The notes beneath the pieces were generated by a model. The model saw only the letters and a list, made by a program, of their open reading frames with translations, searched no databases and was not told where the DNA came from. A DNA stretch of 10,051 nucleotides from Anaerolineae bacterium (GTDB taxonomy: Bacteria; Chloroflexota; Anaerolineae; J102): NCBI GenBank assembly GCA_026992375.1, contig JALXAF010000495.1:1-10051 (forward strand). The letters are read 5' to 3'. The translations under genes and the position numbers were made by a program. Shown piece by piece: positions 1 to 5,249 of the stretch. Position 1 is the first letter of the stretch; every line of letters begins with the position of its first letter.

Positions 1-344
1 GCGGCGTGCTGGCCGGTTTGGGCGGGGCCGCGCTATCGCTGGCCTACACGCCCGGCTGGACCGAGGGCATGAGCGGCGGCCGCGGCTGGATCGCCATCGC
101 CCTGGTCATCTTCGCGTTTTGGGAGCCGTGGCGGGCCATGGTGGGTGCGTATCTGTTCGGCGGCGTGCAGGCATTGCAATTCAACCTGCAGGCGGTAGGC
201 ATCACCATCCCCACCTACTACCTGAACATGCTGCCCTATCTGTTCACGATTTTGGTGCTGGTGTTCGCCACGGGCGAGCGCATGAAGCGGCATCTGGGCG
301 CGCCCGCGGCCTTGGGCGTGCCCTACATTCGCGGGGAGCGGTAG
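1..344 (+). CDS. ABC transporter permease, C-terminal part (simple sugar / nucleoside type)
   Basis: The reading frame enters from the left edge (first full codon at position 3) and stops at TAG 342-344, so only about the last 113 residues are present. The segment GWTEGMSGGRGWIAIALVIF followed by FWEPWRAMVGAYLFGG is characteristic of the BPD_transp_2 permeases related to the B. subtilis YufQ/NupQ and BmpA-linked nucleoside transporters. The tail LGAPAALGVPYIRGER is also typical of that group. Three hydrophobic stretches are visible: the A/L-rich start, IAIALVIFAF, and YLFTILVLVFA. In the cell this would be an inner-membrane channel subunit working with a second permease and an ATPase encoded upstream, outside the window. 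The adenosine-deaminase-like gene starts 5 nt downstream. That favours a purine nucleoside substrate over a sugar, but this is inferred from context. Confidence 0.9.
   Translation, partial: GVLAGLGGAALSLAYTPGWTEGMSGGRGWIAIALVIFAFWEPWRAMVGAYLFGGVQALQFNLQAVGITIPTYYLNMLPYLFTILVLVFATGERMKRHLGAPAALGVPYIRGER
333..338 (+). promoter_or_regulatory. Ribosome-binding site GGGGAG for the deaminase gene
   Basis: A purine-rich GGGGAG lies inside the last codons of the permease gene, 11 nt before a TTG codon at 350. It is the only Shine-Dalgarno-like stretch well placed for any candidate start of the next gene, and it supports translational coupling across the 5-nt gap. The ATG at 425 is preceded only by a C/G/T-rich stretch, with no purine tract. 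Confidence 0.4.
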
Positions 345-349
345 CGCGT

Positions 350-1468
350 TTGGAAGCCAAAAAATCGCTACAGGAAAACGCGACCAGTCCTTTGCCCTAC
401 CGACTTCACCGTTTCGCCCGGGCCATGCCCAAGGTGGAGCTGCACCTGCACCTGGAGGGCAGCATCACGCCCGAGACGGCGCTGGCCCTGGCCCGACGCC
501 ACGGCATGACCCTGCCCGCGACGGACGCCGCGGGCCTGCGGGAGTGGTTTCGTTTTCGGGACTTCCGCCATTTCGTCCAGGTCTATCTGGCCCTCTCCGA
601 AATGCTGCGCACGCCCGAGGATTTCGCCTTCATCGTCGTAGCGCTGGGACGGGACCTGGCCCGGCAGCACGTCCGCTACGCTGAGGTTACCTTCACGGCC
701 TACACGCATCTGTGGCAGGACAAGGGCCTCACGCCCGATGATCTCATCGCCGGGCTGGACGCGGGCCGGGCCCAGGTGCGCCAACAGTTCGGCGTGGACC
801 TGGCCTGGATCATCGACATCCCCCGCAATCTCAGCTTCGACCCGCAGACCGGACGCTACAACGGCAAGGCCAGCGACCCCACGGTGGAGATGGCCCTGGC
901 CTGGAAAGACCGGGGCGTGGCGGCCCTGGGGCTGGGCGGGCACGAGATTGGCGCGCCGCCCGAACCTTTCGCCCACGCGTTCGCCCGGGCCCGCGCGGGC
1001 GGCCTGCACAGCGCGCCTCACGCGGGCGAGCATGTGGGGCCCGCGGGCGTGTGGGGCGCGATTCGGGCGCTGGGCGCAGAGCGCATCGGCCATGGCGTGC
1101 GGGCCATCGAAGACCCGGCGTTGGTGGATTACCTGGTCGAGCATCAAATCCCCTTGGAGATCAACCCCACGTCGAATATCCGGCTGGGCGTGTATCCCGA
1201 TTACGCCTCGCACCCCCTGCGCCGGTTCTGGGATGCGGGCGTGTTCGTCACTGTCAACAGCGATGATCCCCCCCTCTTCAACACCACGCTGAATCAGGAA
1301 TATGAGACGTTGGTGGATGCGTTCGGGTTTGGCGCAAATGAGCTGGAGCGGGTATCATTGAACGCCGTGCGGGCGAGTTTTCTGCCCGAGGCGCGCAAAG
1401 CCGCGCTCGAAGCTGAATTCCGGGCCGAATTCCAACGTCTGCGGCTGGAACTGGGTGTTGGAGATTAG
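350..1468 (+). CDS. add: Adenosine deaminase family hydrolase (adenosine / aminodeoxyfutalosine / adenine deaminase)
   Basis: A metal-dependent amidohydrolase of the adenosine/AMP deaminase superfamily, 372 aa from the TTG at 350. Zinc ligands are visible as H32 and H34 in MPKVELHLHLEGS, H224 in PHAGE and D305 in NSDDP. Catalytic residues are E227 (HAGE), H248 (RIGHG) and D306, so the active site is complete. NPTSN (272-276) is also conserved. The enzyme would hydrolyse the 6-amino group of a purine nucleoside in the cytoplasm and release ammonia. The ATG at 425 gives MPKVELHLHLEGS as the extreme N-terminus. I prefer TTG 350 because family members have a short helix before this motif and the residues FARA just upstream fit it. 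TTG 392 is a third option. The gene follows a nucleoside-type ABC permease by 5 nt, which suggests uptake and salvage. NSDDPPLF and GLGGHE differ from the NTDDP and GLAGDE of classical enzymes, so the exact substrate is open. Confidence 0.88.
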   Translation: MEAKKSLQENATSPLPYRLHRFARAMPKVELHLHLEGSITPETALALARRHGMTLPATDAAGLREWFRFRDFRHFVQVYLALSEMLRTPEDFAFIVVALGRDLARQHVRYAEVTFTAYTHLWQDKGLTPDDLIAGLDAGRAQVRQQFGVDLAWIIDIPRNLSFDPQTGRYNGKASDPTVEMALAWKDRGVAALGLGGHEIGAPPEPFAHAFARARAGGLHSAPHAGEHVGPAGVWGAIRALGAERIGHGVRAIEDPALVDYLVEHQIPLEINPTSNIRLGVYPDYASHPLRRFWDAGVFVTVNSDDPPLFNTTLNQEYETLVDAFGFGANELERVSLNAVRASFLPEARKAALEAEFRAEFQRLRLELGVGD

Positions 1469-1513
1469 GTTCTGGTTGCTCCGCCCCTCTCCATCCACGC
1501 CTGTCTCCGCTTC

Positions 1514-1534
1514 CTGCTGACCACTGAACACTGG
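1514..1534 (+). repeat. Heptamer tandem repeat upstream of the acetyltransferase
   Basis: Three 7-bp units run head to tail: CTGCTGA, CCACTGA, ACACTGG. They end 6 nt before the ATG at 1541. The units are imperfect but keep the period. The whole 72-nt gap between the deaminase stop and this ATG contains no recognisable ribosome-binding site. Confidence 0.45.
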
Positions 1535-1540
1535 CACCCC

Positions 1541-2392
1541 ATGTCCTACTCCCTGATTTCAGCATCTGAATCATCCTCGCGGCAACTGGCTGATCTGCTC
1601 AACGCTTGTTACGAGGACTATGACACGCCCATCCGTTTCCATTCGGGGCAGTTCGATTTTTTTGTGCGAGCGCACGATATTCTGCTCGAGCAGTCGCTGG
1701 CGGCCCGAGATGGCGATGAGCTCATCGGGCTGGCGCTGCTGGCCCGTCGCGGCGAGCGGGGCTGGGTTTCGGGCCTGGGGGTGCTGCCCGACCATCGTCG
1801 GCAGGGCGTGGCCCGGGCGCTGATGACGGGCGTCATCGAGAATGCCCGCGAGCTGGGCGTGAAGCGTTTGCAACTGGAGGTGCTCAGCAGCAATCGGTCG
1901 GCCATCGATCTCTACACCGATCTGGGCTGGCGCATGGGCCGGGAGCTGCTGGTGTGGGAGCGTCCCGCCTTTCAGGGACCGCTGCCCATCCACCGCGAGC
2001 GCTGGGTCGAGACGCCGCCTGATTTCCTGCTGGCCAACTACTTCGACGCCTGGCACGAGGAGCGGCCCTGCTGGCAGCGGGAAAAAGACACCTTGCTGCG
2101 CTACACCGATATCGGCATGAAGGGCTGGGCCATCGTGCGCGACGACGGGCCCGTGGCCTATCTGCTGGGATTTGCGCCCAGGAATGGCCGCATGCCTCTT
2201 ATGGATGTCGCGGTCGATCCTGCGGTGGGATACAAGAGCGCTGGTCGGGCGTTGTTGCAGAATCTGCATCTCGCGTTCAACACTACGCCCCAGCTCCCCA
2301 ACGAGCCGGTGGCTTCCAAACTAAACTTCCTGTTCGCGGCCATGGCTTATCAGGTAGTGCTACGCCAGAATGAAATGACGCTGGATTTGTAA
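1541..2392 (+). CDS. GNAT family N-acetyltransferase with a degenerate second half
   Basis: A 283-aa protein. Residues 1-140 form a standard GNAT fold: LGVLPDHRRQGVARALM (79-95) is motif A with the acetyl-CoA pyrophosphate-binding signature R/Q-x-x-G-x-G/A. Residues 115-130, LSSNRSAIDLYTDLGW, are the conserved beta5/alpha4 region. The second half (about 150-283) reads like a further GNAT-like unit. It has DVAVDPAVGYKSAGRALL where motif A would sit but lacks the R/Q-x-x-G-x-G loop. Tandem GNAT proteins with one inactive half are a known arrangement, but the substrate (amine, protein N-terminus or antibiotic) cannot be deduced. The ATG at 1541 is the first start in frame and has no clear Shine-Dalgarno sequence. 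The gene lies 72 nt after the deaminase gene on the same strand, so co-transcription is possible, though no shared pathway is evident. Confidence 0.85.
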   Translation: MSYSLISASESSSRQLADLLNACYEDYDTPIRFHSGQFDFFVRAHDILLEQSLAARDGDELIGLALLARRGERGWVSGLGVLPDHRRQGVARALMTGVIENARELGVKRLQLEVLSSNRSAIDLYTDLGWRMGRELLVWERPAFQGPLPIHRERWVETPPDFLLANYFDAWHEERPCWQREKDTLLRYTDIGMKGWAIVRDDGPVAYLLGFAPRNGRMPLMDVAVDPAVGYKSAGRALLQNLHLAFNTTPQLPNEPVASKLNFLFAAMAYQVVLRQNEMTLDL

Positions 2393-2415
2393 CGCTATTC
2401 ACGAGACGAGCTGAG

Positions 2416-2450
2416 AACCACGAAAAAATGAGGACACGAAGGCGCGAAAG
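2416..2450. repeat. Degenerate CACGAA dispersed-repeat motif
   Basis: The sequence reads AACCACGAA, then an A-rich spacer, then GGACACGAAGGCGCGAAAG. CACGAA-like cores recur at short intervals. A related motif with CGCAAAG cores is found on the opposite strand at 7047-7067, also just beyond a gene end. Similar ACCACGAAGACACGAAG strings are common between genes in many bacterial genomes. I recall this from general experience and have not verified it by search. Confidence 0.3.
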
Positions 2451-2513
2451 GGAGTGGGCGGCCATTGCCTTCGACAAGACGGGAAGCTCCCGGGTGGGGC
2501 GCGCTTCGTCCTC

Positions 2514-2522
2514 AAATCATTC
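2514..2522. repeat. Target site duplication, left copy (AAATCATTC)
   Basis: A 9-bp direct repeat, identical to 2714-2722, directly abuts the left terminal inverted repeat of the miniature element. The match extends one further base to the left (C). Confidence 0.7.
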
Positions 2523-2713
2523 GGGTGTGTCCAAAATGAGTTGGAAAGTTAAAATAATCCATTCATTGGCGGGGCGCTTCGCGCCTGCCGCCAGCGCCGG
2601 GGGATAAAGTCCCCCGGCTAGAAACAGCGCCCCTGCGGGGCTAGCCGGATTTATCCGGCGCTGTTTTGTAGGGCGGACGTGGCAAACGCTTCCAACCGAA
2701 ATTGGACACACCC
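2523..2713. mobile_element. Miniature inverted-repeat transposable element (191 bp), non-autonomous
   Basis: The left end GGGTGTGTCCAA (2523-2534) is repeated exactly in inverse orientation as TTGGACACACCC at 2702-2713. The inverted repeat continues after a short divergent block with GTTGG (2540-2544) paired to CCAAC (2692-2696), giving about 18 of 22 matching positions. Identical 9-bp direct repeats flank the element, the hallmark of transposition. There is no room for a transposase, so it must have been mobilised in trans. The outer parts are A/T-rich while the core (about 2568-2663) is very GC-rich and folds into nested hairpins. A 9-bp duplication is compatible with several DDE transposase families (for example IS4 or IS256 relatives). 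I do not recognise the end sequence well enough to name one. Confidence 0.7.
2592..2667. terminator. Nested hairpins in the element core, possible bidirectional terminator
   Basis: Four stems are visible. GCCGGGGGA pairs with TCCCCCGGC (2596-2604 with 2610-2618, 5-nt loop). GCCCC pairs with GGGGC around TGC. GCCGGAT pairs with ATCCGGC (2644-2650 with 2653-2659). CAGCGCCGG pairs with CCGGCGCTG at long range (2592-2600 with 2655-2663). On the plus strand the AAACAGCG/CGCTGTTT stem ends in TTTT (2664-2667). Because it sits between convergent genes it may stop transcription from one or both sides. This is inferred from position and folding only. Confidence 0.35.
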
Positions 2714-2722
2714 AAATCATTC
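2714..2722. repeat. Target site duplication, right copy (AAATCATTC)
   Basis: An exact copy of the 9 bp at 2514-2522, immediately after the right terminal inverted repeat. The two copies lie exactly 200 bp apart. Confidence 0.7.
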
Positions 2723-2851
2723 ATTTTTCGCCAGCGCATTAACCGCTCCAACCAACCTGCTGGGTCGATTTCTGGCCCGGCGGGATTTTTTTCACGCTGT
2801 TCCGCTCCTCCCAATCGTCAACCAGGCCAGTGTTCCTCACGAGAGAGGCCG

Positions 2852-3835
2852 CTACGCCACGTCGCCCGCAGGCTCCCCTTCCTCCTTCTTCCACAACAAC
2901 CACAACACGCCGCCGGGCAGGCTGCAAAATAGCTGAACCGCCTGCACGAACAGGCTCAGGGCCAGCGCCAACTCGCCTGGCACGCCCACCAGGCCATAGA
3001 AGAAAGGATACGCAGCCTGACTCAGGCCCAGCCCCCCGATGGAAATGGGGATAATCAACACCAACGCGATGAGGGGCGTAAAAAGAAAAATATCCACCAG
3101 CGGGATGCCCCCGCCCAGGGCCAGGGAGAGGACGTAATTCACCATCGAAGTGGCGGCGATGCCCGTCAGGCCGATGAGAAAAGCCAGGGCCAGGGTTTTG
3201 TATTGAAAACGATAGCGCTCGAACGCCGCGGCCAGCGAATCCCAGATGGGCACGATCTTCGCCAGAAAGCCCCGATGCAGCAGTCGGCTGATGGCCCGGC
3301 TGATGCGGCGGCTGATGAGGAAAGCGCCCATGATCAGCAACACGGCCAGGGCCGCCACGGCCACCGCTGCCAGCGGCCAGAGTTCGGAGCGCCCGGTGAA
3401 GAACACCGCGGCCAGGGCTGCGACAGCGGCCACGCTCATGTAGGCCGAAAGCCCGATGAGACGATCCAGCACCACCGACGCGGCCGCGCCTGCATTCTCC
3501 TCGGTGTATTTGGCCAGGCCATAACCGCGCATCACATCGCCGCCGATGTTGGCGGGCAGGATGTTGTTGAAGAAAAATCCCACGAAAGTGAAATTGGCCA
3601 TGGCGGAAAAGGGAACCTGGATATTTTGCGCCCGCAGCAGCGTCCACCATTTGAACGCATTGATGAGCATGGCCGTCCAGAAAAGCAGAACAGCGACCAG
3701 CACCCACCACAGATTGGCGGAGGCCAGCATCTCCCAAACCTGGGCGAGCTTATCCTGAAACCGCCACAGCACGAACAGGATCAGCGCTACGCTGACGCCC
3801 CCGCGCAACAGCGCTCCCTTCAGATTGCCACCCAC
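2852..3835 (-). CDS. Lysylphosphatidylglycerol synthase TM region / UPF0104 family membrane protein (AglD-like flippase)
   Basis: An integral membrane protein of 327 aa with about eight hydrophobic segments (near 12-26, 41-61, 80-95, 122-147, 153-175, 214-240, 245-265 and 287-315). The family signature NNILPANIGGDVMRGY is at 90-105, and the second conserved block PISIGGLGLSQAAYPFFYG is at 263-281. These match the LPG_synthase_TM family (TIGR00374), which includes the membrane half of MprF and archaeal AglD. Members near glycosyltransferases are thought to act on lipid-linked sugars or as lipid flippases. No soluble synthase domain is attached here. The GTG at 3835 is chosen because GGAAG lies 6 nt upstream (3842-3846). 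An in-frame TTG at 3904 would add 23 residues encoded by the heptamer repeat and palindrome, which look non-coding. It follows the GT2 gene by 91 nt on the same strand, a recurrent pairing in lipid-linked glycan assembly. Confidence 0.87.
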   Translation of the reverse strand: MGGNLKGALLRGGVSVALILFVLWRFQDKLAQVWEMLASANLWWVLVAVLLFWTAMLINAFKWWTLLRAQNIQVPFSAMANFTFVGFFFNNILPANIGGDVMRGYGLAKYTEENAGAAASVVLDRLIGLSAYMSVAAVAALAAVFFTGRSELWPLAAVAVAALAVLLIMGAFLISRRISRAISRLLHRGFLAKIVPIWDSLAAAFERYRFQYKTLALAFLIGLTGIAATSMVNYVLSLALGGGIPLVDIFLFTPLIALVLIIPISIGGLGLSQAAYPFFYGLVGVPGELALALSLFVQAVQLFCSLPGGVLWLLWKKEEGEPAGDVA

Positions 3836-3853
3836 GTCCCGCTTCCAACAGAA

Positions 3854-3888
3854 AAACGTCCAACGCCCAACGCCCTCGCCGCGGCGAG
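3854..3888 (-). repeat. Heptamer repeat and 14-bp palindrome between the GT2 and flippase genes
   Basis: On the minus strand two exact GGCGTTG heptamers (3874-3868 and 3867-3861) are followed by GACGTTT (3860-3854), which keeps the 7-bp period. Immediately upstream on that strand is the perfect palindrome CTCGCCGCGGCGAG (3875-3888). The block ends 18 nt before the preferred GTG start of the flippase-like gene. It may form a stable hairpin in the bicistronic transcript. Confidence 0.5.
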
Positions 3889-3926
3889 ACGCTGAGCATT
3901 GCAAGTCGAACGCCGATTACGAAACA

Positions 3927-4934
3927 TCATCCTTCCTGCGTCGTATGGCTGGCCACCGTCACCGACGCCAATGGATCCACCAGACTGGCGTCCTTGACCA
4001 TCTCGCCCGCCTTTTCCTTCTCCGAAGCCACATCCGTCTTCTGGCTCCAGGCCATATCCCACACCACATGCTTCTCTTTCTTGATGGCGTAATCGTACCA
4101 GCCCAGAAAACGGGCCCAGGCCTCGAGAAAAGCCAGCATTCCCAGCACATAGATGAGCTGCACCACGCCCCAAATGGCCCGGGCCACCTGCTTGGTCGCG
4201 ATCCACGCCACCTTGCGCTTGCGCAGGCTACTCACCTTGTAGCCATACTTGTGCTTGAGATAAAGATGTCCAGCGTGATTGCGGCGGCGCTGACGCACGA
4301 AATCGCCGATGGTCGTGGGCCCGGTGTTGTACACCACCGCATCCGGTGCATACTTCACCTCCATGCCTCGCTGCACCATGAACGCCTCGACAAAAGCCTC
4401 ATCCATGGCCACGTCGGGCGGGATTTGATCGAACACCTTGCGGAAAGCGATCATCTCGCCCAGCCTGGGGATGTCGAGACTCAGCTCGTGCTCCAGTTGC
4501 AACCGCAGATAGGTAAAAAGACTCACCAGGTGATCCGGCGTGTTCACCGGCACTTTGTGCGCGCCCGTCATCCCCACCTTGGGGTCTTTGAACATGCGCA
4601 CCATGTGCTCCACTGCGGATTCGTGGGGCAGCGTGTCGCCGCTTTCTAGCACGCAGATATCTTCCTGGGCCACTTCCAAAAACGCATTGACGGCCGCGGT
4701 CTTGCCCAGCCGCTTTTCCTGCTCGATGAGTTTGATCCGCGGGTCCTGCGCCATGAACTCCTTGACGATGGGCACGGTGTTATCGGTGCAGGCGCTGGCC
4801 ACTACAACGATCTCGGTGATCGACGCCTCGTGCAGGTGCTGATTGATCATCGCGTCCAGGATTTTGCCGATATTCGATTCTTCGTTATAGGCAGTGATAC
4901 AAACACTGCACCGGATTTTCTCTTTTTGATCCAC
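3927..4934 (-). CDS. Family 2 glycosyltransferase
   Basis: A 335-aa GT-A fold glycosyltransferase. The nucleotide-binding start CSVCITAYNEESNIG covers residues 9-23, with VVASACTDNT (44-53) at the end of the second strand and GKTAAVNAF (77-85) next. The metal-binding DxD position is occupied by ESGDT (97-101). MDEAFVEAF (177-185) is the likely acid/base region, and RQRRRNHAGH (214-223) stands where Q-x-x-R-W usually is. A hydrophobic helix at about 252-272 and a charged C-terminal tail suggest membrane attachment on the cytoplasmic face. It would transfer a sugar from a nucleotide donor, probably to a lipid or envelope acceptor. The GTG at 4934 is preferred because an AAAAAGG tract lies 6 nt upstream. 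The TTG at 4961 has AGGA directly abutting it, which is too close. The flippase-like gene follows, so the two likely cooperate. Acceptor and sugar are unknown. Confidence 0.87.
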   Translation of the reverse strand: MDQKEKIRCSVCITAYNEESNIGKILDAMINQHLHEASITEIVVVASACTDNTVPIVKEFMAQDPRIKLIEQEKRLGKTAAVNAFLEVAQEDICVLESGDTLPHESAVEHMVRMFKDPKVGMTGAHKVPVNTPDHLVSLFTYLRLQLEHELSLDIPRLGEMIAFRKVFDQIPPDVAMDEAFVEAFMVQRGMEVKYAPDAVVYNTGPTTIGDFVRQRRRNHAGHLYLKHKYGYKVSSLRKRKVAWIATKQVARAIWGVVQLIYVLGMLAFLEAWARFLGWYDYAIKKEKHVVWDMAWSQKTDVASEKEKAGEMVKDASLVDPLASVTVASHTTQEG

Positions 4935-4965
4935 AAGAGACCTTTTTGGGATAACTGACAATCCT

Positions 4966-5044
4966 GCACAGATTCGAGATGAACGTCCCGCTTTTGCAAA
5001 GGACGCAATGCCGCAAGTCCATTCGGGCTATCCAGCATCTGTGC
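4966..5044 (-). promoter_or_regulatory. Possible structured 5' leader of the GT2 transcript
   Basis: An 8-bp inverted repeat, GCACAGAT/ATCTGTGC (5037-5044 with 4966-4973), can close a 79-nt domain just upstream of the start region. Inside it, GCGTCC (about 5007) can pair with GGACGT, with a smaller GC-AAAA-GC hairpin at the tip. A separate GCGCT/AGCGC hairpin (5069-5082) lies nearer the predicted transcription start. I do not recognise a known riboswitch class, so the structure is unproven. Confidence 0.25.
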
Positions 5045-5096
5045 GGACGCACTCGATTGATATGACGGGCGCTGAAAAGCGCTTATTCGAACCCTG

Positions 5097-5126
5097 ATTA
5101 TACACGTTGAAGGGCGGGCGCTCCAA
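5097..5126 (-). promoter_or_regulatory. Sigma70-type promoter for the GT2 / flippase unit
   Basis: On the minus strand a perfect TATAAT -10 box (5102-5097) is preceded, after an 18-nt spacer, by TTGGAG (5126-5121) as -35, a 4 of 6 match to TTGACA. Transcription would begin near 5088-5090 and leave a leader of about 155 nt before the GTG at 4934. This is the best promoter match on that strand in the divergent gap. Confidence 0.6.
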
Positions 5127-5185
5127 GAACGCCTCCGTCGCTCGATTGCGACGCGTTTTTCAAACTCGTCGTTCCAAGACAATTC

Positions 5186-5194
5186 TGATAGAAT
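5186..5194 (+). promoter_or_regulatory. Extended -10 promoter for the radical SAM gene
   Basis: TGATAGAAT matches the extended -10 form TGnTATAAT with one mismatch. No good -35 box lies 16-18 nt upstream, which extended -10 promoters can tolerate. Initiation would fall near 5201, giving a leader of about 50 nt that is C-rich and lacks a Shine-Dalgarno sequence. It is oriented away from the GT2 promoter, with roughly 110 nt between the two predicted starts. Confidence 0.4.
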
Positions 5195-5249
5195 GACGCG
5201 CTGACGCTCCGTCCTTCATCTCCACCCAATCCCCACGCATCATCACACC

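Larger units (their letters stand above)
2393..2851. other. Gene-free convergent intergenic region
   Basis: This 459-bp gap separates two convergent genes. It holds a degenerate CACGAA-type repeat (2416-2450), a small CGGGA-AGC-TCCCG hairpin (2480-2492), a miniature inverted-repeat element (2523-2713) and a T-run (2786-2792). Short open frames on both strands run through inverted repeats, and I see no coding signal in them. Confidence 0.7.

Noticed and set aside
368..1213. Open frame of 281 codons opposite the deaminase gene
   Set aside because: The deaminase active-site motifs identify the plus-strand frame, and the minus-strand product has no recognisable features.
2517..2720. A 67-codon frame spanning almost exactly the miniature element
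   Set aside because: Its sequence is the translated inverted repeats and hairpins. It is too short for a transposase and has no DDE or helix-turn-helix pattern.
2768..2792. Possible intrinsic terminator: GGCCCGGCGGGA followed by seven T
   Set aside because: The stem before the T-run is only about 3 bp (CCC/GGG), too weak to call, although the T-run is suggestive.
2739..3737. Open frame of 332 codons on the minus strand overlapping the flippase-like gene
   Set aside because: It is an out-of-frame shadow with Gly/Arg/His-rich composition. The UPF0104 motifs lie in the other frame.
4847..5182. A 111-codon minus-strand frame running through the divergent promoter region into the GT2 gene
   Set aside because: It overlaps the GT2 gene in another frame, contains the TATAAT promoter, and has no domain-like pattern.
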